Made by a program: the position numbers and the translations under genes
In this document: positions 43,987-52,013 of the stretch, in pieces
How the letters are laid out: every line of letters begins with the position of its first letter
Numbering within the stretch: the stretch's first letter is position 1
From: DASVTU01 sp036387415
GTDB taxonomy: Bacteria; Acidobacteriota; Blastocatellia; Pyrinomonadales; Pyrinomonadaceae
Assembly (NCBI GenBank): GCA_036387415.1
Contig: DASVTU010000033.1
Location: forward strand, 443,607 to 507,606
Direction: 5' to 3'
Length of the DNA: 64,000 nt
The notes under the pieces: generated by a model
The model's database searches: none
Told to the model about the DNA's origin: nothing
Seen by the model: only the letters and a program-made list of their open reading frames with translations

Positions 43987-45282
43987 TTACTCATCTTCTT
44001 CTTCTGCAATAAGCACGCACACCCCTTTGACTTTTATTAGGTGCGGGTCTCGATTAGTGTACTGGCGTGCTCGTTGTCCTGTAAAATTGACTGACAACTC
44101 CTTATCATTCTTCATTTTCAAATCCAACTTGTGAATCTGTTCTACTGTATTGGTAAGCAGGAGCAGTAAGACTGCATATAGCTTCGCAGCTTCTAAGAAT
44201 TCATCGGTTTTACCCCTAACAGCCTTATAAAGACCTGGAAACGGAGATTGCAGCACTTGGTAACGGGAGCCGTAACCTTCAACTGCATGTTCGAGCATTC
44301 CCATACTTAAATCGTTCATCCGGCTCGGATGAGTGCCTTGGAGTTTTTCATTTAGGAGTATCCTTTTGGCGCGCATCTCTGCTACAACGTCGGGAGAGTA
44401 ACCACTGAAGTTGTATTCACTCATTACGCTCCCTCGGCTATAGCTCTCATCAGACTGTAGCTCCAAGTGCCAAACTTCGCGTCCACCTTCAACAACTTGT
44501 TTGACGGACTTTATCTGCGCGAAGACGCTATTCATTCCGTAAGCCACACCTATAGACTCTCTAATAGGCTTTCTCAAAGCTTCGATAGCTGCTGACTCCC
44601 TCGCGTTCTCAGGCACTAGGGTCATAGAAATAGTTTCAGCTCTCTCTATACGTGAAGCGTCGAAAAATTGTGGACGCCCTTCAGGAGATATTATGAGTAT
44701 CATGGAAGTAGTTTTTGCTTCCACATTCAGAGCAGATTTGTCAGGTATCTTTTGAGTAGCTGTAGGCTGGAAGTCTTGCTTTCTCTCTAAGGTCGGTAAT
44801 GGGCGGAGTTGTCCAAGCTCACGCTTCACTCTTCGTCTCTGGTCAGTCAGTCTGTAATAGAGATCGTTATACCCTTCTTCAGTATTCAGGACATACCACG
44901 TACCTTGTCGAAGCTCTAACGGAATATGGCTTACATGCTCAAAGGAAAATACCACCGGAATAAACTTTGAATTTCGACCTTCGGACTCGTAGAGATGTTG
45001 AGTGATGATAGCACCTTCCCATTTAGCTCCCGCGCCTTTTCCTACCGCCTCTTTACCTTCAAAGCGTCGCTTATAAACTTCGGTGCAGACCACCAAAACA
45101 TAATCAGAATCTTGAATCTGATTGTGCATCCATCTCGCCCAGCCTTCAGGTGGGGAGTCTTCGTATTGGTCTATATGACAATCAACTCCTTCAGCCCTCA
45201 ATCTGTCTGAAAGCTCATAAACACGATCTTTGTGCGCCCCTGAATCGTGGGTATAACTTATAAAAACTTTTGGACTATTCAT
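43987..45282 (-). CDS. SEFIR-domain (TIR-related) protein
   Basis: In this 431-residue protein, residues 4-150 are a SEFIR domain: PKVFISYTHDSGAHKDRVYELSDRLRAEGVDCHIDQYED, then GWARWMHNQIQDSDYVLVVCTEVYKRR. SEFIR is close to TIR, and bacterial members are often immune effectors that consume NAD or signal. The C-terminal 230 residues have no known domain but include a helical stretch LEAAKLYAVLLLLLTNTVEQIHKL, which may be the sensing part. It is a single gene with a GAGG site before the ATG. Confidence 0.75.
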   Translation of the reverse strand: MNSPKVFISYTHDSGAHKDRVYELSDRLRAEGVDCHIDQYEDSPPEGWARWMHNQIQDSDYVLVVCTEVYKRRFEGKEAVGKGAGAKWEGAIITQHLYESEGRNSKFIPVVFSFEHVSHIPLELRQGTWYVLNTEEGYNDLYYRLTDQRRRVKRELGQLRPLPTLERKQDFQPTATQKIPDKSALNVEAKTTSMILIISPEGRPQFFDASRIERAETISMTLVPENARESAAIEALRKPIRESIGVAYGMNSVFAQIKSVKQVVEGGREVWHLELQSDESYSRGSVMSEYNFSGYSPDVVAEMRAKRILLNEKLQGTHPSRMNDLSMGMLEHAVEGYGSRYQVLQSPFPGLYKAVRGKTDEFLEAAKLYAVLLLLLTNTVEQIHKLDLKMKNDKELSVNFTGQRARQYTNRDPHLIKVKGVCVLIAEEEDE

Positions 45283-45455
45283 AGAACCTCATTATATCGA
45301 ATATCTCTGCCTTCTATAACGTAGCTTTAGATTTGCCCCGACGTTTCATAAACCTCACATTTGCCCAAAGTCAGGCAAAATTGACTGAATCATTTTACTA
45401 AAATCTCTAGCTGTCTATTCACCTCACTACTTTATCCGCTGGTGCTCTCGTTTTG

Positions 45456-45482
45456 CTTGACAACATCGCCATTTTTGGCGAT
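45456..45482 (+). promoter_or_regulatory. Inverted repeat next to a TTGACA box upstream of the methyltransferase operon
   Basis: CATCGCCA (45463-45470) and TGGCGATG (45475-45482) form a perfect 8-bp palindrome with a 4-nt gap, beginning two bases after TTGACA (45456-45461). It could be a repressor site over the promoter, or the stem of an RNA hairpin. No convincing -10 box is seen at the right distance. Confidence 0.4.
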
Positions 45483-45540
45483 GCTCAGTTGTGTCTGGGA
45501 GTGACACTACATTTTGAGAGGTGGAGCAGCAGTACCACAT

Positions 45541-46296
45541 ATGACGAAAGCCGTTGGTTGGCCCTATCCGGGAGGAAAAGGTGGCGTCGGAGTTTACCAA
45601 ACCATTATTAACTCAATGCCACCTCACAACACATACATTGAAGCTTTTCTCGGAGCGGGATCTGTCCTCCGACACAAGCGACCCGCAAGACGCAATGTTG
45701 GCATTGATCTTGATGCGGATGTAATCCAGAGCTGGCGCGGCTCGAATATCTCAGGACTTGAAGTGATCCACGGAGATGCGTTGGAGATTCTGCATAAATG
45801 GCCTTGGCACAATGATGATTACCTACACACACTTATTTACTGTGATCCTCCATACCTCATTGAGACGCGATCATCTAAGCGGTCAATCTACCAATGCGAT
45901 CTATCCAGAACTGAAGAGCACATCAGGCTACTTGAGACACTGAAAAACCTGCCTTGCATGGTAATGCTCTCCGGATACTGGTCACGGCTTTACGATTCAA
46001 TAATCGGTCACTGGCGTCGGATGGATTTTCAGACTAGAAATCGTGCCGGTACGCCAACCGTTGAAACCATCTGGATGAACTTTCCCGCCCCTCTAGAACT
46101 GCATGACTATCGTTACCTTGGTCAAGGATTTAGAGAGCGAGAACGTATCAAACGTAAGCGCGATAGATGGAAGGCCAGGCTTCTAAAGATGTCCACACTT
46201 GAGCGGCAAGCTGTAATTTCCGCAATCAATGAAATTAGTCAGTCCAGCGAACATGCCACTGAGCACTCTATAACCATTCCGCCCTTCATCTGCTAG
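45541..46296 (+). CDS. D12-class N6-adenine DNA methyltransferase
   Basis: This 251-residue protein has Dam-like motifs: WPYPGGKGG (motif X), YIEAFLGAGSVL (motif I, AdoMet binding), NVGIDLD, and YCDPPY (motif IV catalytic). It transfers a methyl group to adenine N6. The recognition sequence cannot be read. No restriction endonuclease follows. Instead it heads a run of nucleotide-chemistry genes. The ATG at 45541 is favoured over a TTG 27 bp upstream. Confidence 0.85.
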   Translation: MTKAVGWPYPGGKGGVGVYQTIINSMPPHNTYIEAFLGAGSVLRHKRPARRNVGIDLDADVIQSWRGSNISGLEVIHGDALEILHKWPWHNDDYLHTLIYCDPPYLIETRSSKRSIYQCDLSRTEEHIRLLETLKNLPCMVMLSGYWSRLYDSIIGHWRRMDFQTRNRAGTPTVETIWMNFPAPLELHDYRYLGQGFRERERIKRKRDRWKARLLKMSTLERQAVISAINEISQSSEHATEHSITIPPFIC

Positions 46297-46316
46297 GTTG
46301 CCGGGAAAGGCCAATT

Positions 46317-47105
46317 ATGTCCCAACAGATATCAGTAATTGTAGGTGGAAAGGTTAAAAGGCTGTTTTTACCCGATTCCAGTCAACAAGTATTGCCGGGG
46401 GTGAGATGGGGACATCACTATATGACCTTCACGCCTGCATTCTGGACAACCCTAGCTTGTTCGGATGAGGCCGGTGAAGTAGATGATGGGTCTTTCCGTA
46501 TTGGGAGAACCTTGAAAGAGGAAGTGGCAGCTTGTCTACTGGGTGGGTACGGGATCCCCGCCGAAATTGGGCTAGCGGCGTTCTATCATGTGCGTGATTG
46601 TGGTTTATTGACTGGGGAACCGCCCTCAGAAAACACTCTCCATAGAATCCTGTCAGCACCACTCATAATTGGTAATCGTAAGGTTCGTTATAGATTTGCA
46701 CAGCAACGTTCTAAATATCTGTGCGCAGCTCTTATCAAACTTCATAATATTCATCCACCAGTCAACGATGATCTTAGCTTTCGTCAATGGCTACTTGGGC
46801 TAAGTGGAATAGGCCCTAAAACAGCCTCTTGGATTACTAGAAACTGGTTAAAGAGCGACCGGGTAGCGATCATCGATATTCATATATACCGGGCGGGTCT
46901 TCTGATGGGACTATATAAGCTAGATGAATCCCCAACCAAACATTATTTTCAGATGGAAGAGAGGTTTATTGAATTTGCAAGAGCTATAAATGTTCCCACC
47001 TCCTCTCTCGATGCTATTATTTGGCGTCAAATGAAAAATGCCGGTAGTCTTGTATTCAAGGCACTTTCTCAGTTAGATTGTCATCGGATTACCTTTTCAA
47101 GCTGA
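46317..47105 (+). CDS. OGG-like HhH-GPD DNA glycosylase/lyase
   Basis: This 262-residue protein has the helix-hairpin-helix and catalytic motif LSGIGPKTASWITRN...VAIIDIHIYRAG. Lys168 is in the position of the OGG1 catalytic lysine and Asp187 in the position of the conserved aspartate. Such enzymes excise a damaged or modified base and cut the strand. OGG-like proteins are also known as ancillary parts of type IV CBASS. It lies 20 bp after the methyltransferase on the same strand. The substrate base is unknown and might be a modified purine linked to the QueC-like enzyme of the operon. Confidence 0.8.
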   Translation: MSQQISVIVGGKVKRLFLPDSSQQVLPGVRWGHHYMTFTPAFWTTLACSDEAGEVDDGSFRIGRTLKEEVAACLLGGYGIPAEIGLAAFYHVRDCGLLTGEPPSENTLHRILSAPLIIGNRKVRYRFAQQRSKYLCAALIKLHNIHPPVNDDLSFRQWLLGLSGIGPKTASWITRNWLKSDRVAIIDIHIYRAGLLMGLYKLDESPTKHYFQMEERFIEFARAINVPTSSLDAIIWRQMKNAGSLVFKALSQLDCHRITFSS

Positions 47106-47135
47106 CCTACGTCCCTTCAGAAAGGAGCGATGAAT

Positions 47136-47462
47136 ATGTCAGGTGGTGATAACCCTCTTCCTCCAGGTAATGGCGCACCTAATTGTGCAAGTATTATTGA
47201 GCAAGTACCTTTAAATTCACCCAAGGCCGAGGTTATCTCTAAACTAAAGGTTGGCAATGTCCTTAAGTTAGAGGTTCACGTAGAGGGTGGTAGAAATATC
47301 TTAATCGCTGTGAATTCTAAAGGCGAGAAAGCAGGAACTATAACGACCGCATCTTCTATAACAATAATCAATTGCATACAGAATGGTTTTGACTTTATCG
47401 CAGTTGTCATCTCAATAGATCGAGGGGACTGTATGTTAGAGATCAGGCCGGAGAGCAGGTAA
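47136..47462 (+). CDS. Small beta-rich protein of the QueC-like operon
   Basis: This 108-residue protein starts MSGGDNPLPPGNGAPNCAS, a flexible glycine/proline stretch with one cysteine. A beta-rich core follows with VISKLKVGNVLKLEVHVEG, ILIAVNSKGEKAGTIT and FIAVVISIDRGDCMLEIRP. I do not know a named family. The ATG at 47136 is 8 bp after GGAG, while an ATG at 47130 is too close to the site. The stop overlaps the next start in TAATG. Its exposed N-terminus would suit a binding or modification target, but that is only inference. Confidence 0.6.
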   Translation: MSGGDNPLPPGNGAPNCASIIEQVPLNSPKAEVISKLKVGNVLKLEVHVEGGRNILIAVNSKGEKAGTITTASSITIINCIQNGFDFIAVVISIDRGDCMLEIRPESR

Positions 47463-48697
47463 TGATTCGCATTGCCGGAGGGACGTACTTTGAAGCTTGC
47501 ACTGAGCCTTATTGGAATCAACTATTTGGTTCTGGGCTGAGAGCTGCTGCTGCTATTAGCCAACTATCAGATAGTGTAGAACTGAGCACATATATAAGTG
47601 ATAAAGACAAAGATCTCTTAGAGTCAATTGCCGCATCGTTTGGTTTTAAAGCAAATCCAGTCAGCATTCCTCAGACCATAAGATTTTCTTATTTTCATGG
47701 CCTCTCGTCACCTATAATCACTCCTGCAATTCCTTTGATTAGCAAAAGTTCTCCTCATCAAATTCAAGCTTCTAATATACTTCGCTTTGGTATGCTCGAA
47801 GGTGATGCTCAGGTCAACGGTGACAGAGTAGTTTACGATCCTCAAGATGCATTTAACCCACGCCCCTTTAGTGATAACGGGTCTAGCGCACAACACCTCG
47901 CAGTTGTATTGAATCCTAGAGAAGCTTCTTTACTAGAAAAACGCGCAGGCAATCCTCCCAGCGATGACATATCTGCTATAGGAAGGAATCTTGTTGATTA
48001 TTTTAATGCTGAAGTGGTTGTTGTTAAGCGTGGCAGTCTAGGAGCAGTTGTTATTACTCAATCTGAGTCAAGGAACATTCCCGCATTCTGGACAGAATCT
48101 GTTTGGCCTATAGGCTCAGGGGACGTATTTGCCGCCACTTTCGCTCATTATTGGGCGGAAAAAGGCATAGATGCTTTTGAAGCTGCAACACAGGCTTCGC
48201 TCGCAACAGCTTATTATTGTAGCTCTAGAGTTTTACCAATCCCAGCGAATATTTCTTCCGGTGAGTATCGGCCAGCCCCGGTGCTTGTTACACCTACCAC
48301 ATTTCCTTATACCCACACTAGAGTTTACCTAGCTGGCCCTTTCTTTACGATGGCGCAAAGGTGGATGATTGAAGAGAGCAGAAAGTATTTGCGACGACAA
48401 GGGTTTTCTATATTCTCTCCTTTCCACGATGTTGGTTATGGTTCGGCGGCACACGTCGTACCCGCAGATATAAAGGAGCTGCATGCATGTGATGTGGTGT
48501 TTGCTATCCTTGATGGACTGGACGCTGGAACTATCTTCGAGGTCGGCTATGCACGCGCAATAAGAAAACCTGTTGTAGTTTTCGTACAAAATGAAAGTGA
48601 AGGCAACTTGAAAATGCTTGAGGGAACAAGCTGCGAGATTGTTAGTGATTTTGTTTCCGCCATCTACCGCACAACTTGGGCTGCGATTGCCATATGA
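47462..48697 (+). CDS. PfkB-like kinase fused to nucleoside 2-deoxyribosyltransferase
   Basis: In this 411-residue protein, residues 1-275 have the ribokinase/PfkB fold with the C-terminal motif WPIGSGDVFAATFAHYW. GSGD at 218-221 keeps the catalytic aspartate. Residues 284-411 form a nucleoside deoxyribosyltransferase-like domain: RVYLAGPFFTMAQRWMIEE, ADIKELHACDVVFAILDG and DAGTIFEVGYARAI with the catalytic glutamate (about 360). Together they could phosphorylate a nucleoside and break or exchange its glycosidic bond. Both neighbours overlap it (TAATG before, ATGA after). Confidence 0.8.
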   Translation: MIRIAGGTYFEACTEPYWNQLFGSGLRAAAAISQLSDSVELSTYISDKDKDLLESIAASFGFKANPVSIPQTIRFSYFHGLSSPIITPAIPLISKSSPHQIQASNILRFGMLEGDAQVNGDRVVYDPQDAFNPRPFSDNGSSAQHLAVVLNPREASLLEKRAGNPPSDDISAIGRNLVDYFNAEVVVVKRGSLGAVVITQSESRNIPAFWTESVWPIGSGDVFAATFAHYWAEKGIDAFEAATQASLATAYYCSSRVLPIPANISSGEYRPAPVLVTPTTFPYTHTRVYLAGPFFTMAQRWMIEESRKYLRRQGFSIFSPFHDVGYGSAAHVVPADIKELHACDVVFAILDGLDAGTIFEVGYARAIRKPVVVFVQNESEGNLKMLEGTSCEIVSDFVSAIYRTTWAAIAI

Positions 48698-49290
48698 GTC
48701 TTGGCATACTCCTATCAGGCGGCATGGACTCTGCTGCCCTTGCTTGCTGGAAAAGACCAGAGGTGGCGTTCACGATCAATTATGGACAAGTGTGTGCTGA
48801 GGCTGAGATTCACGCCGCTAGCCAGATATGCAAAGAGCTTACAATAGAACACGAAATTATCTCAGTTGACTGTAGTAGTTTGGGCTCAGGAGACCTCGCT
48901 GGTCTCCCGCCAGACCCAATTGCGCCTGTCCCTGAATGGTGGCCGTTCCGTAATCAGTTACTAATAACCCTTGCGGCAATGCGTGCGATCAAACTTGGCA
49001 TACAAACTCTTCTTTTTGGCTCCGTCAAGTCGGACCTTATTCACGTTGATGGAAGAAAAGATTTTTTTGAGAAAGTAAGTGAGCTTACGTCAATGCAGGA
49101 AGGCCAACTCCATATAGTTGCGCCCGCCGTTGAACTAACTAGTGTGGAACTGATCAAACACTCCGGTATAGAGAGGTCGATTCTTGCGTGGGCGCATTCT
49201 TGCCATGTGTCTAATTTTGCTTGTGGTAATTGCCGTGGATGCTATAAGCACCAAGCAGTGATGGCTGAACTTGGTTATGGAGCGTATTAA
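48694..49290 (+). CDS. QueC-like PP-loop enzyme
   Basis: This 198-residue protein has the PP-loop ATP site LGILLSGGMDSAAL (SGGMDS at residues 8-13), INYGQVCAEAEI, and WWPFRNQLLITLAAM. A C-terminal zinc motif CHVSNFACGNCRGC sits where QueC binds zinc. Classical QueC turns 7-carboxy-7-deazaguanine into preQ0 by adenylation. QueC-like proteins also occur in defence loci, including type IV CBASS, where they modify a protein. No queD, queE or queF is nearby, so this copy depends on a host pathway or uses another substrate. The start ATG overlaps the upstream stop (ATGA). Confidence 0.85.
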   Translation: MSLGILLSGGMDSAALACWKRPEVAFTINYGQVCAEAEIHAASQICKELTIEHEIISVDCSSLGSGDLAGLPPDPIAPVPEWWPFRNQLLITLAAMRAIKLGIQTLLFGSVKSDLIHVDGRKDFFEKVSELTSMQEGQLHIVAPAVELTSVELIKHSGIERSILAWAHSCHVSNFACGNCRGCYKHQAVMAELGYGAY

Positions 49291-49978
49291 TCTTAACAGT
49301 CCTGTCCCCAGGAAATCCGAGCTGAGATACTTCGAATTTCCATATAAGATCACAGGTAAGAAGTATCTTCCGAAGCCAGCAACACCTAGTAATATACCTT
49401 TCTTTCAAGTCTTACTATCTCGAAATTCTCGACGAAACTTGGGACATTTAACTGATGATGTGCTTTCAGAAGTACTTTGGTACTCAGCAAAAACTTTCTC
49501 TGTGAGGAAGCGCAAAAGTGGGTATCTCTGGCAACATAGATCTTCACCGTCTGCTGGCGGTTGTCATCCCATTGATCTCTTACTTTTTAGCAGGCAATCC
49601 TCTAAGGTAAAGATATACGATTCTCTCGCTCACTCTCTCTGTGAAATTAGGGTTGAGCCTTCATTATTGGAATCCTTTATTGAATTCATCAGTGAAATCG
49701 TTCCAGTTGAAGAAGCAACTCTTATTATGTTTGCAGCTCAATTCGACAGAACGCTTTCCAAGTATGAATATGGAGAAAGCCTAGTATGGCGAGATGCTGG
49801 TACTTTATTAGCAACAATCTCCCTAGTTGCTGAGGCACTAGGGTTACATTCTTGTGCCTTAGGCGTAACAGGCGAGCCGCTTTTATCTGAATTGCTTAAA
49901 TCAAACGGCCAAGTGATTGGTGTTGGAGGATGTGTTGTGGGAGGGGCTGTACTAAACGCCTCAGATAACATGATTTAA
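49277..49978 (+). CDS. SagB-type nitroreductase-family flavoprotein
   Basis: This 233-residue FMN-dependent protein has the family pattern: LLSRNSRRNLGHLTDDVLSEVLWYSA, SPSAGGCHPIDLLLF, KYEYGESLVWRDAGTLLATISLVAEALGLHSCALG. SagB-like enzymes oxidise azolines or reduce nitrogen groups, and several act on nucleotide-derived substrates. It overlaps the QueC-like gene by 14 bp and ends the operon. No cyclodehydratase (SagCD/YcaO) is present, so a RiPP role is unlikely here. Confidence 0.75.
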   Translation: MERINLNSPVPRKSELRYFEFPYKITGKKYLPKPATPSNIPFFQVLLSRNSRRNLGHLTDDVLSEVLWYSAKTFSVRKRKSGYLWQHRSSPSAGGCHPIDLLLFSRQSSKVKIYDSLAHSLCEIRVEPSLLESFIEFISEIVPVEEATLIMFAAQFDRTLSKYEYGESLVWRDAGTLLATISLVAEALGLHSCALGVTGEPLLSELLKSNGQVIGVGGCVVGGAVLNASDNMI

Positions 49979-50018
49979 CCAATAAAGCCACAGATTTAAA
50001 TTCAGCCTTTATAACTCC

Positions 50019-50903
50019 TTAAGACGCCTCGGTACTTATAGCTTCTAGTTTTCTCACAAGTCCCAAATCTTCCTGTAAAAGTTTTAAGCCTGAGTTGTAC
50101 CATCTCGGCACTTCAGTGGGATGTATATTTAAAGCAGATGCTATATCAACTGGATCAACTCCAGAGACATAAGACAATAGGCTGATTCTTGGCTGACGGG
50201 CAGGCAAATTCTTTATAGAATCTAAGAAAGCAAAGCCCGCTAACTTTTCTGCTCTTTCTTGCCCTTCTACTACTTCTTTCGCTTGTGACCAATCCAATGC
50301 TAGAGGGTATCTAGTCTTTCTTTTCAGGTGACTTTTTTCAAGTTCATCGAACAGGCTCAAATACCGTCGTCGTACCTGCTCATAGTAATCAACGGCCAAC
50401 CCAGCTTCTAATATAGAGGGCTTCGTTTCTTTCACCCATCCCAGAATCGTCTTATCCCTTGAGTAGTTCTTGCCACGCCCCTCCGGCTCATCTTGTGTGT
50501 TTGTACGCTCGGCAAAAAGAGCTTTCAAAGTATTTTCGACGAGTTCTTCAGGCTCAGAATAGGAGTTTAAAATCCTTGGAAATAGGTAATCATCCCTTAT
50601 ATCGCTAGTGCGCTCATTAACCCGAGAACCATTTTTTTTAAATGGATAATATTGAGCCCAAGTATTCAACACTTCAAATGGTAAATACCCACTGCGGTAC
50701 AAAACGATGTAAACCAATACAACAATCAATCCAACCAAGATCAGAGATATACCGACACTCTTTTCCGGACTTATACCTCTTACAGTAGTAAATAAAGTTG
50801 CGAGCGTCGCAGATAAAATAACTCCAAGGGTTAAGATCACCCATATTATAATTACCTGCCGTGCAAGTAGATTTTTATCTGGAAAGAGATGAAGCTTGTT
50901 CAC
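50019..50903 (-). CDS. Membrane protein with sigma-region-4-like C-terminal helix-turn-helix
   Basis: This 294-residue protein has two helices near the N-terminus (VIIIWVILTLGVILSATLATLF and ISLILVGLIVVLVYIVLY). A soluble charged region follows, then a C-terminal stretch FLDSIKNLPARQPRISLLSYVSGVDPVDIASALNIHPTEVPRWYNSGLKLLQED. It reads like sigma-70 region 4 (LPxRxR...L..VxGxxxxDIAxxLxI...V). A membrane-tethered DNA binder is the simplest reading. The GTG at 50903 overlaps the upstream stop in GTGA and has GGAG before it. Confidence 0.6.
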   Translation of the reverse strand: MNKLHLFPDKNLLARQVIIIWVILTLGVILSATLATLFTTVRGISPEKSVGISLILVGLIVVLVYIVLYRSGYLPFEVLNTWAQYYPFKKNGSRVNERTSDIRDDYLFPRILNSYSEPEELVENTLKALFAERTNTQDEPEGRGKNYSRDKTILGWVKETKPSILEAGLAVDYYEQVRRRYLSLFDELEKSHLKRKTRYPLALDWSQAKEVVEGQERAEKLAGFAFLDSIKNLPARQPRISLLSYVSGVDPVDIASALNIHPTEVPRWYNSGLKLLQEDLGLVRKLEAISTEAS

Positions 50904-51256
50904 TGTTTCTCCAATTCGCGTGAAATCTTCCAATCAATCCGCACTTGGGTAACCATCGACAATATGCCATGTATTAATGCCGCCAACAATACGAGAAAAG
51001 CTAAAGTAATTCTGGCGTAATTAAACCATGTAGCCAAGAGCGGATACTTCTCAATATCATTGTGGAGAAACCATTCCACCATTGAGATTAATATAAAGTC
51101 TGCACCTAATAAACCACCATTAACCAAAACTATAAAGATAAAAAGAGCAAAATAGTTGAGCAGACGGTAAACTCGCAACTTTATCAGCCTGCGGAATCCA
51201 CTCGCCACATCAGAACCAACTCTCTCTTCAGGAGAGGATGTGGGACTTTCGGCCAT
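50900..51256 (-). CDS. Small two-helix membrane protein
   Basis: This 118-residue protein has hydrophobic segments around YFALFIFIVLVNGGLLGADFILI and ITLFLVLLAALIHGILSMV-like sequence, separated by a charged loop. No family is recognised. It is translationally coupled (GTGA overlap) to the sigma-4-like membrane protein, so the two probably form a complex. Confidence 0.55.
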   Translation of the reverse strand: MAESPTSSPEERVGSDVASGFRRLIKLRVYRLLNYFALFIFIVLVNGGLLGADFILISMVEWFLHNDIEKYPLLATWFNYARITLAFLVLLAALIHGILSMVTQVRIDWKISRELEKQ

Positions 51257-51440
51257 GCTTAGTGCCTAATCCATTTCCAATACAACACTCCAACGTTTCG
51301 CCATATTATATAGATATCGGAATTTTGAGAACAGATGAGGCATTATGCCGAATGAACAATGTTTTGTCGTCAGTATTAAATATGCCTAAGTGGGTTCTAA
51401 CACAACTCCGCTCTCATGATCTTTGATTATGTTGTGATAT

Positions 51441-51740
51441 TTAGCTGTTTGCAGTTCTCTTCTGCGATCTCCTCTTAAGAATTAAGGCTTTCGGTAAATC
51501 AAGCTCATCATCTATCAACACATCTGTTGAAATCCCTACAAGGCGGGCGTAGGCAAGTAGTAGTGTCAAAGGTGGCTCACGCTCTCCTCGCTCCATACCT
51601 GAAATATTAGTTGGATAGATAGGTGAACTTTGGTAATTCAGTTGCTGGATCAATTGCTCAAGCGTAAGCCCAAGCGTAGCTCGAATCTGCCTTAGCTTCT
51701 CGCCTAAACGTGTAGGTCGTGGCCGGTTGGAACGTCCCAT
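51441..51740 (-). CDS. XRE-family helix-turn-helix regulator
   Basis: This 99-residue protein has a Cro/C1-type HTH: LGEKLRQIRATLGLTLEQLIQQLN...NISGMERGEREPPLTLLLAYARLVGISTDVLID. The basic tail ILKRRSQKR follows. GGAGG lies 8 bp before the ATG at 51740. A palindrome 51 bp upstream is a likely operator. It may control its own gene and the divergent exported-protein gene or other cargo. Confidence 0.8.
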   Translation of the reverse strand: MGRSNRPRPTRLGEKLRQIRATLGLTLEQLIQQLNYQSSPIYPTNISGMERGEREPPLTLLLAYARLVGISTDVLIDDELDLPKALILKRRSQKRTANS

Positions 51741-51790
51741 CAGTAATACCTCCCTGATGGGACGCTGTCGGTTTTCTCCACCCTCCGCAC

Positions 51791-51816
51791 TTGCCTAAAT
51801 AGGCAATTCTTGTCAA
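51791..51816 (-). promoter_or_regulatory. Candidate operator/promoter of the XRE regulator
   Basis: TTGCCTA (51791-51797) and TAGGCAA (51800-51806) form a perfect 7-2-7 palindrome. TTGACA on the minus strand (51811-51816) lies just upstream, so a bound repressor would cover the promoter. The remaining intergenic sequence to 52013 shows no other clear signal. Confidence 0.5.
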
Positions 51817-52013
51817 CATTAGTAAGTGTCGCCGGGAGCCGTGGAACACCTTGCTTCCCAGTGACGCACATTATCCGTGCTGTCTAACCGCTTCGGGCAT
51901 ATGCTAATGCGAACAATTGTCAAAGACAGTACGCACGTAAAATAGCAAATGATTTGCCTTACCTACTACATGTATTTAGCTGAATAAGGCAGCGTGATCA
52001 TGGAGAGCAAGAA

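Noticed and set aside
45541..46296. Restriction-modification system
   Set aside because: No restriction endonuclease-like gene follows the methyltransferase. The neighbours are nucleotide-processing enzymes.
49277..49978. SagB-like protein as part of a thiazole/oxazole RiPP pathway
   Set aside because: No YcaO, cyclodehydratase or precursor gene is nearby. The gene is coupled to a QueC-like enzyme instead.
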